The notes under the pieces were generated by a model that had not been told where the DNA came from, made no database searches, and saw only the letters and a program-made list of their open reading frames with translations. A stretch of 64,000 nucleotides of DNA from Symbiodinium sp. CCMP2592. Its lineage: Eukaryota > Sar > Dinophyceae > Suessiales > Symbiodiniaceae. A program made the position numbers and the translations under genes. Shown piece after piece: positions 17,701-26,934 of the stretch (the first letter of the stretch is position 1; each line of letters begins with the position of its first letter). The stretch is from contig CAJNDT010000602.1 in NCBI GenBank assembly GCA_905221615.1, positions 927,444 to 991,443 on the forward strand, in the 5' to 3' direction.

Positions 17701-20700
17701 CCTTCTTGGTCCATTTCGTGATCTTGCGTGCGAGATTGTTGATACTGCGCAGAAGATCAAAGCGGCAAATGCGCGCGGCATAAAGCAATTTCATGAGAAT
17801 GCTGGCTGCCTGCGGAGCAAGTGCGCCGCGATTAGCCTCGTTGATTTCCTCTTCCTCGGGCGCCTTGGGAATAGGTGGAGGCGGAACGAGCCGACCATCC
17901 TTATCAACAGGCATGGTGTGTCCACACCACGTGCATCGATGGCTTTTACCTGACTGTGCCGGAGCGCGAGCTGGGTGATTCTTAGTCTCCTCAGCCGGAC
18001 TCGGCGATGGTACCGTCTTGAATTTTGTCGGATCGAACCCAGTCACGTCGCAGTACTTCTTGACTGTCATGTCCAGGTACGTCTCCATGTCGTAGGTAAC
18101 GGTCTGCACCTTCGTTTTGTCATGCAACGTTGCCTCGCCCTTGGAGATGCGACAACCCAGATACAAGCCCAGCGGCGTTTCCTCTTCCAAGCGAAGTTCC
18201 TGGCGCAGCATGTCCCAGCCCTTGGGTAGATTCTCTTTGGGTCCTGCCATCTTGAGATCATCCACGTAGATGACAAGTAAGAGCTTCATTTGCGGGTGGA
18301 AATACAATGATGGCCATTCATCGCCAATCGGCTTGAATCCTACTTTCTGTACCGCGGTGTGGCAATGTTGTTCCCACATGGTTCCTGCGTCAGGATGTCC
18401 ATATAGAGCTTTGATCAGGCGACATACCGGCCTACGGAATTTGTGCCGTTTCGCAGATGGATGCCAGGCTTCATCAGGCAGTTCAACCCAACATGGAGTG
18501 CCCGATAGTCTCGCCTGAATGTATGCTTGGATAGCATCCGCCATCTGGACATCGTTGCCAGGAAGGCATCCGTAGTAATCTGCCCACCGTGAGGCGTCAA
18601 ACGTAGCCGGGGAATTCCCCAAATCCTGAAACAATGCGGCTTCCATATTCTGGTCTTTGACCTGATCACCGAGTAGTACACCTCGCCCTTTGAACTTCCT
18701 GGCAGGATCGTCCTCTTTGAGCTGATAGTTCTTCTCGTATATCAGTCCATGTACTCGCGCCATGTGTACTTTCTCACCTTTCTTCTTTGCCTCAGCGACG
18801 ACGTCGTCATATTCACGCGTAGTTGAGAAGTCAAACACCTCTTGGTCCCACAATCCCTTCCATTCTTTCATGAAAGCTTCCATGGCCTTGGGATTGTTGA
18901 TCATCTCCTTGCGTGTGACGGGTCGAGTGACCATGGCATTGAAGCACGATCCTCCTGCATGGTTCTTTTCCCGATGTACGTTTCTGTGAGAAGTCGTACA
19001 CGGCATAGAAGGAATCCAGTTATCATCCATGACCATATGCGCCGGAACGGCCGGCACGACATCTGCCAAGAATTGTTCCTGTGTGTATTGATCCACATAG
19101 GACTGTGCCCATGACCAACCATCGTCGTCATCAATGGACACGTTGAGTTGCAGATCAATTTCTTCACATGGGACAATCTTGGGAAAGATCATGTTGTCTA
19201 AAATCTTGGTGACTATCTTCTTTCCTATCACAGCCTTCTTCCGGTCTTTCTTGGCAACTCGAGCTTTGTCTCGCTTTTCTTTCTTATATGCTGCCTTCTT
19301 CTCCGTTTCGCTCATCTTCTTCCACGCTTCCGGAGAATAAGAATGGATAGGTCGCCGTGTAGGAAGTGTTCGTCGACCATCACTTCGGATCTTGTACGGA
19401 ACTCCCCTTTTGTCGATCTTGCAGGCTTCACCGTCATCGGTGAGATATACAATGCCGTCCCCTTTCTTCCCCGTACTCCAATGTTCAATCTCCTCGGGAG
19501 CCAACTTCTTTTCTTTCAAGATCTTGATAATCTCTCCAGGTTCTTCGATGTCTCCTTCGGGGATGAGTCTACCGGTTGGACCGACTTCGCGGGGCGATCG
19601 TCGATCTTTCCCAGTGACCTTTGGTTCAGAAGGAGGCGGTGCTGCACGTAGACCCAGCTCTTCGTCTAGTTCTTCGAGTCTTTTGTCTCCTATGGCATCA
19701 ATAGCTTCATGTTCTGCTGACTTGAAGACTTCGCCGGACGGCTCCGTCTCTATGTCAGATGGATCTATGTCCTGTAAGTCAGGATCTTCTCCGGGATCCG
19801 GTGGAGGAAGAAGTCCATTTGGATCATCATCATCCCCGTCGCCACCATTTCCTCCGGGCGGACCGTCATCACCGTCATCGACGTCTTTTATCTCCTTGCC
19901 AGCGAGGTCAACGTTGTCCCTGAGTCCCTCAATGGTTGAATTCATCCTTTCGTACTCGGCTTTCAGGGGAAACGTTATCTCCTCTGGGAAGTAGATAACT
20001 TCTGTCTCGTACGGTCTCATCAACTTCCTGGGAACAGATGCGTCCATCGACAAGTTCGCGTTGGCAAATTCCTTCATATCCCAAACGCGATACTTCTTGG
20101 ACCACCCTTGACCAGCAGTGATGATGTATCCGGCAAAAATGCCTGGAATCCCTTTTGGATCGAATTTGTTGCCATATGTCTTCGGCCTCGTGTCCGTTGG
20201 CTTAAAGAAGACCTTGGCCCCAAAGGGTATGGCTTTTCCCTCGAAGTCCTTTCCAGTCATTCGCTTCCATGCTGAATCACCATCGCCCTCCACGTCTTCA
20301 ACGTTGAGGTTCTGCATCACGCAATTAAGCGCAAAGGACCAGTATTGAGCGGGCAATCCGGCGTGTAGCATGGATGCTGCGACTGTGTTGATCACTTCTT
20401 GATTTGATCGTTCAGCGAGTGAATTGTTACTGGGTTTCCCTGGAAGGGAATGATCTATCACGATCTTCAACTGCGCCATAGCTGAATCGAACTCTGGTGC
20501 TTCATCACTATACGCCATATGAATCTTGCGTCTTCCCATAAGGCGTCTGATGGCCATGACGACTTCATCAGTGCTCCTTGAAGCCGTGGGAATCGCTGCG
20601 ATCATTTTGGTGGCGATGTCTCTGATAACTAGAACTTCACGTGCTCCGTCATCGAGTCCGATGCCTGCTTCGGCGGCCTTGCGCATGTCAAGGAAGTCGA

Positions 20701-23700
20701 ACGTCACAAGATCTCCCCAGTGTTTGATCACACGTTGAAACGCACCTCGTTGTGTTCGCAAGTGCTTCATCTTCGCGCGTATGCACGATTCGCAATATGG
20801 ATTGCGGTAGCGATGAGTACACAGATGTGCCAACGTCTTAGCTTCGGCTTTCAGTGTCCCGACTCTGGCCTTGCGGCTCGGCGCACCGTCGCCTTCTACA
20901 TCAATGATCACCTCATCGTCACCATCCAATGGAATTTCACCCACTCCTTTTCCTTCGTCGTCGTCCGGAGGTCGTCCGGCCTCGGACTCTGGTACTTCTT
21001 CTATAGGAGGTTCTTGGGGTTCAGGATCAGGAGGTCGTTCGTGATCGTCACCTTCTTCTTCTGCTTCAATCTCGCTCGGTGCAGCTTCAGCGGCAGCTGC
21101 GACGCTGACGTCAACGTTGCCCGCTGTCAACGCACCCTTGAAGATTTCGGTGATCGCTTTGGCCTCCGGATCATCATGAACCAATGACTTGGAACTCCCG
21201 GCACGAACGTACGGGATGTCACCGTTCACGAACAGAGATATTCTCTTGCCCTGCGGGTTGATCATGAATGGTTCCCTTCCGGGTGGCCACACAAACCCGT
21301 AGTTGAAGTTCATACATCTCTTGCCTATGGAAAGCACCGACGGTGTGTCGTCCAACACATAAGCGTTGATCGGTTCCTCGAACGACTCAGTCTGGAAATT
21401 CGACACGAGATCGGTATCGGTGATTCCATTGGCTGTCTGAAATGATATGGGCTCTGGAGTCACGAGTGTTTCGAGACTGTGCTTCTCGATCTTCTTCTGA
21501 GATATGAGGTCATGACCACACCCAGTGTCCATGAGAAACTTGATCTTCTTCTTGAGGATGACTGGTTGAACCATGCATTTGAATAAGCCCTGATTGATGA
21601 TCCGTTTGCTGTGTGCAGCATCGAGTTCGCGCTCAACGATGGAATCTTCACCGTCGTAGAACGAAACTTCTTCCACTCGAGACGTTCCTGGGATTCGTAC
21701 GAATGAAACTCGATCTCCGCATTGATCATCATCGTCGTCAACCATGTCTCTCATGATCTGTGCCCTCAATCTCGCTTTGTGCTTGGCGAATTCCAAGCTC
21801 ACGGCGCGGTCCTCATCATTGATAAACGCTTCCATGTCGACGTACTTCACCTTCCGCTCTTTGTCTTTCTTCGATCGTCTAGGACACGAAGAAATGAACT
21901 TCACGTCGTTGGCAAATGTCACATTGCGCTTTATCACTTTCCGGGTCGACGTAGTCGTTCCCGAGGATTCGTCATCTGTTGAACAATCCGAATCAGCGTC
22001 GCTGTCAACGGACGGACAATCTGACTCCTCCTCATCCTGCCTTGAAGATCGCTTCCATATAGCCGGAGCTGATGGATTCCACCTTCGACACAATCTGATG
22101 GCGGGTGCCGCAGGGAGTGCCTTGGCCTTGGCATTCGGCTTCGCTGGAGCTGCCTTCGCTTCGGATTTAGCTTTAGCTTTTGCCTTTGGTTCCGGAGCTG
22201 GGGTAGCTGCTGCCTCATGCTTGAAAGGACAATTCTCTCTTGAGCACGAGCCTGTGTTCTTGAACGAGTAGCATATCCTGTTTCCTCCTCCTCCAGATGG
22301 ACTTGGAGTTCTCGTCCTCGGCGTGAAGGGTCGCTCTGGAGTCTTCTTCGAGTGACTGAATGGACACTTATCGCCATTTCGACACCCTGCATCTGTGAAA
22401 TGGAACTTGCAGCGGATTTGCTTCTTGCTTTTGTCACCTCTGTTGTCCGCTGACTCACTCCTCGTCTTCTTCTTGGGCTTTGGCTTGGTCTTCGCATGAC
22501 TCTTCGCTTTGCTTTGAGGTAGTACAGGTGTTGCTTTATCCGGCTTGGTCGGCGAAGCCTTGACCTTTGCGGATGGAGCTGCGTTAGGCGTAGGTTTCTC
22601 AGGTACCTTGGCCGGTGCAGCAAGCAAATCCTTGCCCTCAAGCATCTGGCGCAAGCCAATTTGGGTCTGAGTGAGATTTGATTGTTCTCGTCTCCGCATG
22701 ATAGTACGATCAATGATCTTCATCAGGTTGTCGTACGATCGGTCTTCATGATTGTAGGGCAAGTGTTCGTAATGCATGCCCAACTCCATCTTCATTGCGG
22801 GCGAGTCCTTGATCTTGCTGTACAAGCAATCACGGAGAGCTGTTTTGGATGGAATGTCCTCTGGTCTCATCCGTCCCAGAACTTCCAACCACGTCTGCTT
22901 GAACGTATGAAGCTTGTTGTCGCCTTGGTACTGGAGCTTCACCAAATACTCAAGAGTGATGATCATGTCAAGACGATCATGCGTTCGAAAACTTTCATAC
23001 ATCATCGCAATGACTTGTCGTCCTTTGATGATCTTCACGTCAGGCCTGCTGATGTAATCGTTAGCCTTCCGGTTCACCTCAAGGTACAGGTCAGCTGATT
23101 TGTCACCACCGGCACGTAGCATTGCGACCATGGCGATCCCCAATTTGACGTCTATGCTCTTGAACTTCTTGTGTCCTGAATCATTCAATGCTTCGACATC
23201 AGGGAATGGGTTGAACGCTGGTGCCAGCCATAACATCCAGTCCTCATGATGTGGGTCGGCTGATGCCCCTAAGACATTGGCCGTGCACACGGATCGCCAG
23301 TTATTGAGATGAGTGAGAGTAGGCCATGGAGGAACAGTCACCTTGTCGGCTTCCCTCCTGGAAATTCTCACCTCTGTGACTTCAGGATCCGCATCTCCAT
23401 CAGGATCACGTGCATGCGAGCCAGGATCCGATTCAGGCTTGCCTCCACCGCTCTTCTTCTTATCATCATCATCGTCAGGCGGGTCAGGAGGGTCATACCC
23501 CGTGCCGGTTCCTTCATCGTGCTCTCCATCTTCGTTCTCGTCGCCACCCTCGTCACCGTCACCGTCTCCATTATCCTCCTGAATCGTTTCAGCGAATAAC
23601 CTCCATTCATCACGATCAGCTCTGAGACGTTGCTCGGCTTTCTGGGCCTTGAGTACTTCGCTTCGCAGATCGGCAATCTTCTCCTCGTACCGTTCCGCGA

Positions 23701-25663
23701 CCTCTTTCTCGATCTGACGTCTTCTTGCTTCATGAATGGAATCGTCATAGGCAATAGGGGGACCGATGAGGTCGTTGCCCTTCGTAGATGCGGTAACACC
23801 GTCGATACCAACAGGTCTTGAGGAGCTGGCCGATGCTGTGGACTTCGATCCCAACATCCCGCGATCCCCCAAGAGTTCGCGTAGCTGTCGATCACGCACG
23901 GCTGCCGCATCACTTTTCCCATGAAATCCGCTTGGTATGCCGAACAAAGTGGCTGCACTAGGCGTGGAACGCGCAAGTGCTGGGCTGCTAATACCTGGCA
24001 CGTAGTGCTCGGGCATTGCATCCGCCACGATTGGCATTGAACTGCGGCCAGTGAAGAAGTTTCCACCGGTGAATGGAATTCCATCCATCACAAGGTTCTT
24101 GTCCTTGTCCGATTCCGAGAATGCGAACTTCTCTTTGGCGACTGGACTAACTTGACTTGGGGACCGTATTTCAGGGGATCGTACCTCATCTCCTACGGAA
24201 AATGCAGGCATTACTTCCTTTCCTACGTGCTCCCAGCCAGACTCAGTAGTCCTCGAAGACATGGGCATGCTCGAAGGTCGCGTCGCTCCTCCTTGATTGG
24301 AGTTTCGCGCTGCCTCCAATTCGCTGCGTGTCCTCGCTTGAAGATCTTCTTGTGCTTTGAGCGTTTTCCTGAGTTCACTCAGCTCGTCGTGCAAGGTAGG
24401 CAATGATCGCCTTGCATGATCTTCATTCTGATGAAGTCGGTCCTCTGCTTCTTGCATCCTCTTCACAGCCATTTTGCGGTACTCTTCCTCTTCACCAAGA
24501 CGTTCGCGAAGCCGAAATCGTTCTTGATCAATGGCTGCGCTGTTTCCAGCTAGCCCTTGGATCTCGTTCACAGCCCGCAACTCCTGGTTCTTGACCAAGT
24601 GGAATCGTTCCTGCATTGCTTGTAAGGCTTGTTCCGAACTTGCTGTGTTTGACCGGAGGACCAAGTTCTCTCTGGCGTGTTCATGAAGTTCATGAGTCAG
24701 ACGCTCATACTCACGTGCCATAAGCTCACCATCGCCCTGCGCTCTTGCCTCCAACTGCACAAAGTTGGTGGCTGCCTCCGTGCGGAACACGTGTAGCTGT
24801 TGAGCTAACTCCTCGGCAACGGCATGTGCTTGACGTTGTTGAGCAGAGTTCTGTTCATCCATGCGAAACAAAGCTGTTTCATAGTCTCGCTTCATCTCCT
24901 GATTGACATTGTTGATGTGCCTCATGGCTAAGCATGCATGGTCACGTTGTCGTTCCAATTCTTCAATGCGAATTCCAGATCCTTCATCTTCTTGTTGCAT
25001 CTCCTTGATCTTGTCCATCAGGGTCTGGACGATTCCTTCGTATTCTTGCACCTGACTGCGATAGTACATCTGCTGTGCAAGGTTCGATGCTTCGAACTGT
25101 TGCGAAATCGTCAATTCCTGATAGGCATTCGGACCATCAGCTATGGCAGGCGTGGCCACGGATGACGCATCACCACGTGCAGGAATCGTATCCAGAGTCA
25201 TATCCAGATCGTCAGCATCGCGTGGTTGATTGGTAACCATCCGATTCCAAGTCATGGACTTGTCACGCCCACGAGTAGCCGAAGTCCTCGACCGTGCTGA
25301 AGAGCTTCTCGAAGATGATGGTCTTGACTTCTTTTCCAAGGTCTTGACTCCTTTGTCCTTGGCCCTGGACGTAGTCCGAGGTGCCTGAAAACCAGACGCT
25401 TCGGCCCGTCGTTCCGAAGCCTTGCCCGTCCTCGAACCTGTGGATGTCGGACGCGAAGGCGTAGATGCTCTTGGTAGACTCTTTGCTTTCCCCTTGGGAA
25501 CTGCCTTTGCAATGGCAAGCGCAGAAGATTGACCTTTGTCATCTTCCGTGGAGCTATCAACGGATTGCACCACTGTGTCGTCAGCTGTTGACTCACCAAC
25601 GGCTGGCGCTGCCACATCGGCACCGAAAGTCATTGTCGTATCTTGGCTTGATCCTGAGTTCAT
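14741..25663 (-). CDS. Copia gag-pol polyprotein (3640 aa)
   Basis: One intact 10.9-kb frame starting 65 nt inside the 5' LTR. A basic Ser/Thr-rich N-terminus is followed by a long coiled coil (~190-480), an acidic hinge (~690-720) and a capsid-like helical region (~760-990). Two CCCH fingers lie at ~1083-1103 (C-x8-C-x5-C-x3-H) and ~1130 (C-x8-C-x4-C-x3-H). The protease has FLMDTGCGH (~1378). Integrase has a His/Cys region at ~1610-1630 and Asp ~1654, Asp ~1719 and Glu ~1750. RT has YVDD at ~2466. RNase H has LFADADYAG (~2690) and DDNQ (~2771), ending near 2860. About 780 further residues form an unrecognised tail. Copying, integration and proteolysis functions all look present. A single frame without a gag/pol shift is known in many plant copia elements. 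Confidence 0.95.
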   Translation of the reverse strand: MNSGSSQDTTMTFGADVAAPAVGESTADDTVVQSVDSSTEDDKGQSSALAIAKAVPKGKAKSLPRASTPSRPTSTGSRTGKASERRAEASGFQAPRTTSRAKDKGVKTLEKKSRPSSSRSSSARSRTSATRGRDKSMTWNRMVTNQPRDADDLDMTLDTIPARGDASSVATPAIADGPNAYQELTISQQFEASNLAQQMYYRSQVQEYEGIVQTLMDKIKEMQQEDEGSGIRIEELERQRDHACLAMRHINNVNQEMKRDYETALFRMDEQNSAQQRQAHAVAEELAQQLHVFRTEAATNFVQLEARAQGDGELMAREYERLTHELHEHARENLVLRSNTASSEQALQAMQERFHLVKNQELRAVNEIQGLAGNSAAIDQERFRLRERLGEEEEYRKMAVKRMQEAEDRLHQNEDHARRSLPTLHDELSELRKTLKAQEDLQARTRSELEAARNSNQGGATRPSSMPMSSRTTESGWEHVGKEVMPAFSVGDEVRSPEIRSPSQVSPVAKEKFAFSESDKDKNLVMDGIPFTGGNFFTGRSSMPIVADAMPEHYVPGISSPALARSTPSAATLFGIPSGFHGKSDAAAVRDRQLRELLGDRGMLGSKSTASASSSRPVGIDGVTASTKGNDLIGPPIAYDDSIHEARRRQIEKEVAERYEEKIADLRSEVLKAQKAEQRLRADRDEWRLFAETIQEDNGDGDGDEGGDENEDGEHDEGTGTGYDPPDPPDDDDDKKKSGGGKPESDPGSHARDPDGDADPEVTEVRISRREADKVTVPPWPTLTHLNNWRSVCTANVLGASADPHHEDWMLWLAPAFNPFPDVEALNDSGHKKFKSIDVKLGIAMVAMLRAGGDKSADLYLEVNRKANDYISRPDVKIIKGRQVIAMMYESFRTHDRLDMIITLEYLVKLQYQGDNKLHTFKQTWLEVLGRMRPEDIPSKTALRDCLYSKIKDSPAMKMELGMHYEHLPYNHEDRSYDNLMKIIDRTIMRRREQSNLTQTQIGLRQMLEGKDLLAAPAKVPEKPTPNAAPSAKVKASPTKPDKATPVLPQSKAKSHAKTKPKPKKKTRSESADNRGDKSKKQIRCKFHFTDAGCRNGDKCPFSHSKKTPERPFTPRTRTPSPSGGGGNRICYSFKNTGSCSRENCPFKHEAAATPAPEPKAKAKAKSEAKAAPAKPNAKAKALPAAPAIRLCRRWNPSAPAIWKRSSRQDEEESDCPSVDSDADSDCSTDDESSGTTTSTRKVIKRNVTFANDVKFISSCPRRSKKDKERKVKYVDMEAFINDEDRAVSLEFAKHKARLRAQIMRDMVDDDDDQCGDRVSFVRIPGTSRVEEVSFYDGEDSIVERELDAAHSKRIINQGLFKCMVQPVILKKKIKFLMDTGCGHDLISQKKIEKHSLETLVTPEPISFQTANGITDTDLVSNFQTESFEEPINAYVLDDTPSVLSIGKRCMNFNYGFVWPPGREPFMINPQGKRISLFVNGDIPYVRAGSSKSLVHDDPEAKAITEIFKGALTAGNVDVSVAAAAEAAPSEIEAEEEGDDHERPPDPEPQEPPIEEVPESEAGRPPDDDEGKGVGEIPLDGDDEVIIDVEGDGAPSRKARVGTLKAEAKTLAHLCTHRYRNPYCESCIRAKMKHLRTQRGAFQRVIKHWGDLVTFDFLDMRKAAEAGIGLDDGAREVLVIRDIATKMIAAIPTASRSTDEVVMAIRRLMGRRKIHMAYSDEAPEFDSAMAQLKIVIDHSLPGKPSNNSLAERSNQEVINTVAASMLHAGLPAQYWSFALNCVMQNLNVEDVEGDGDSAWKRMTGKDFEGKAIPFGAKVFFKPTDTRPKTYGNKFDPKGIPGIFAGYIITAGQGWSKKYRVWDMKEFANANLSMDASVPRKLMRPYETEVIYFPEEITFPLKAEYERMNSTIEGLRDNVDLAGKEIKDVDDGDDGPPGGNGGDGDDDDPNGLLPPPDPGEDPDLQDIDPSDIETEPSGEVFKSAEHEAIDAIGDKRLEELDEELGLRAAPPPSEPKVTGKDRRSPREVGPTGRLIPEGDIEEPGEIIKILKEKKLAPEEIEHWSTGKKGDGIVYLTDDGEACKIDKRGVPYKIRSDGRRTLPTRRPIHSYSPEAWKKMSETEKKAAYKKEKRDKARVAKKDRKKAVIGKKIVTKILDNMIFPKIVPCEEIDLQLNVSIDDDDGWSWAQSYVDQYTQEQFLADVVPAVPAHMVMDDNWIPSMPCTTSHRNVHREKNHAGGSCFNAMVTRPVTRKEMINNPKAMEAFMKEWKGLWDQEVFDFSTTREYDDVVAEAKKKGEKVHMARVHGLIYEKNYQLKEDDPARKFKGRGVLLGDQVKDQNMEAALFQDLGNSPATFDASRWADYYGCLPGNDVQMADAIQAYIQARLSGTPCWVELPDEAWHPSAKRHKFRRPVCRLIKALYGHPDAGTMWEQHCHTAVQKVGFKPIGDEWPSLYFHPQMKLLLVIYVDDLKMAGPKENLPKGWDMLRQELRLEEETPLGLYLGCRISKGEATLHDKTKVQTVTYDMETYLDMTVKKYCDVTGFDPTKFKTVPSPSPAEETKNHPARAPAQSGKSHRCTWCGHTMPVDKDGRLVPPPPIPKAPEEEEINEANRGALAPQAASILMKLLYAARICRFDLLRSINNLARKITKWTKKEDALLHHLMAYVHQSKHHMMIGWVGNSLEDSSIGLFADADYAGCGESLKSTSGAHLHIQGSHTRFPLAGLSKRQGCLSHSTPEAEIVAADFAMSRLGLPAITLWQQLGGQDPNFVFYDDNQTMIGVIRTGKNPTMRHLERTHGICIGWMHSIFQEGYVSLAYEVTAKMSADIHTKSFKDSVSWTHACQLINIFPPDLIGSQEIMDLMRPTHTQSTDEKGQQHYSFKSEVPCFPYTQTPILPQVLYRAGLSSKEGLQEHDSVDPILVVKFPRMLRGPPSALPPGRYLRSTWILREGQWHQMEDRAAILDTPGKFDRYVERAVFQYHPVRGHLRPAAIADVLAPPFLPPPEPPLGQSYVRALPAKWRAVVVTLARAIHGGYQGFTLHQGFCFNGQSKSQASQFGYDQWSSVYEDVWSSVYEDVWHDAAEQKREYQGYDGAIVPHVVNFAENKPKEGLVIQFLDHDGRLVHAYKNPYSRWKYRITIKDAPKAVTVWTLIGVDEENWWNEYAPGKDCIAQHAPDSHYDPGLQVNVLSMGREVDDAMCAYIFDVVEARKDNPNSVIFIGAGVLGKNSWLSRKIADNPERAKLRTDYPWGEVVQRIARRAASWGFQIIIEVPPRVPVQETKQYKGLQEDAMWKSIKIQGCTHGQRYTFRDPVSPETAVELGYCKDEWEYIAANVALHPKSSDVCSSKHLHMTDSDAKDRSDKCELTSQISRRLLKALKFQATGDGRLVAMPSKAGGRKPDRMIVDLCGLGNGYAVPKSTKGCSRITCKELISSKADEDNLIGTMKDACRNDLRTPVLFVASLLRSGAGPGSSEGACVGGEKRSGGKYKVFRSVLKSLKRLLKKCAEFSDVYFSLDMPSSCSCWSWPELHALVSSGKVTKVKVDDRVGADGDGGGRRIMFSNMPEADRLVMRPDDCLDHDSKSSLSQRIDVSWRSIARNVRSLVRAHVSVSHVAHESEDIAWQQHQCVDADEGAIRQPQLRNN

Positions 25664-25705
25664 TGTGGTCGTAGTAGATCAAGTAGTCGTTGCTGTAGAA
25701 AGGCA

Positions 25706-25727
25706 GAGCCGCGTACGGCTGATAACC
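25706..25727 (-). promoter_or_regulatory. Candidate primer-binding site, half-tRNA type
   Basis: Directly inside the 5' LTR the element strand reads GGTTATCAGCCGTACGCGG. It lacks the TGG start expected for priming from a tRNA 3' CCA end. It resembles the Drosophila copia site, which pairs with the anticodon arm of a cleaved initiator tRNA and begins GGTTATGGGCC. The tRNA species is not identified. Confidence 0.5.
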
Positions 25728-26159
25728 TGCGTGGGGGATTGATCTCGACTTGGTTGCTGCTCTCCCCACCAGAGCTGTAATGAATGTAGGTGTGGCTGGC
25801 TAGCACTCTCCACAGACTGGACCCTGTCTCTCCCTCTTACTTCCACACGTGCGATCCTATGCAGGCAGAACCGGCGGCCGTTCCTTTTGCACTCACTGCC
25901 GGCGGCGGTTCGTCTGTGCAACGGGATAGCTCTGATTGCTCAGGATAGAAGACACATATAGCACTTAGCTATGGGCATTGACTTGAGCCAAACGTTGCGT
26001 TGGCGGTCACATAGAAAGGTAAAGATGAGGGATGCGTAGCATGCCCCCTAGAGTCGAGGGACGCGTAGCGTGCCCCCTTCTCCTGCACTTTACACGGTCT
26101 TGCTCACAGCTCTTATAGTGACACCTTAGAACTTGACAAGGCATCGCAGTCCGTTCGCA
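25728..26159 (-). repeat. 5' LTR of the copia element (432 bp)
   Basis: Pairs with 5168-5599 without gaps (4 mismatches, about 99% identity). On the element strand it starts TGCGAACGGACTGCGATGC and ends CCCCACGCA. It should hold the promoter and RNA start, but I cannot place a TATA box with confidence. Confidence 0.96.
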
Positions 26160-26164
26160 AACTA
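26160..26164. repeat. Target-site duplication, right copy (AACTA)
   Basis: Identical to 5163-5167 and adjoining the outer end of the 5' LTR. Confidence 0.85.
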
Positions 26165-26262
26165 CTACTACTACTACTACTACTACTACTGCTACTACTA
26201 CTACTACTACTATCACTACTATCACTACTACTACAACTGCTACTACTACTACTACCACTACT
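26160..26262. repeat. (CTA)n microsatellite, right half
   Basis: ACT/CTA repeats with a few interruptions (GCT, ATC, CAA). They continue the tract seen at 5079-5167, split by the copia insertion. Confidence 0.95.
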
Positions 26263-26636
26263 AGTCAATCCATAGTATTAAACACGATTACACTGTACCT
26301 TTATCCTGTTATACTACTACCGCCATACCCTTATGCTAATCATCATATTCCTGCCACAATGCCTTAAGCAAGCTTTTCCATCCTATCATAAATCAAAAAG
26401 CTACCCATATTTATGGGTTTAGATGTAATTAAGGACACAGTATTAACATATCATTCACTTACATCAGTCTATCTCATTTACCTAACACACGTAAACAGTG
26501 CTCACTGAAGTAATCAAATATCACACTCATCACCCTAAACATAAAACGTCAGTGAGACTGGCAACCAGAAACAAAACACACCCTTCTACCATCTCCAACA
26601 AACACTTACAAAAATAAGGGTACATCAACTAATCAT
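26263..26636. other. AT-rich intergenic sequence
   Basis: No open frame, RNA gene or clear repeat seen. Confidence 0.6.
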
Positions 26637-26747
26637 AGTGAACCCCAGAAAGTTGGAACATTGATTTAGGGTGATTAGTGTTTGATTTACTTTGCCTTTA
26701 GTATAAGGGCATTAGGATACTGATGTTTCAACTTTCTGGAGTTCACT
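26637..26747. repeat. MITE-like foldback element (111 bp)
   Basis: The terminal inverted repeats are about 25 bp, AGTGAACYCCAGAAAGTTG at each end with two to three mismatches, around an AT-rich centre. Too short to code. Different family from the 12258 and 53228 elements. Confidence 0.75.
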
Positions 26748-26934
26748 GTAGAATAATTTACAATGAAACCAGATCTCAAGTTGACGGCAAAACAAAAATC
26801 TGCTGTAAGTCAAAGCTAACAGAGCGCGAGAAGAAAATCTGCAGTGCGTTTTGCGCGGGCGCCGCGCGCGTGACGGAAACCTTCCAAAAGATCGTTTGAT
26901 TGAGACAGTACAGTGGTTTCGTTAATTTTATTCT

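Larger units (their letters stand above)
5168..26159 (-). mobile_element. Complete giant Ty1/copia-type LTR retrotransposon (20,992 bp)
   Basis: The element has 432-bp LTRs at both ends (4 mismatches), TGCG...CGCA LTR termini, a 5-bp AACTA duplication, a G6 polypurine tract beside the 3' LTR and a primer-site candidate beside the 5' LTR. On the minus strand the order is 5' LTR, 65-nt leader, gag-pol (14741-25663), ORF2 region (12823-14628), palindrome-rich non-coding block (11349-12822), ORF3 (5865-11348) and 3' LTR. The domain order protease, integrase, RT, RNase H places it in Ty1/copia (Pseudoviridae). Typical members are 5-10 kb, so this one is two to four times larger because of the pol tail, ORF2, the spacer and ORF3. 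The intact 10.9-kb and 5.5-kb frames and ~99% identical LTRs suggest recent insertion. Confidence 0.95.
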
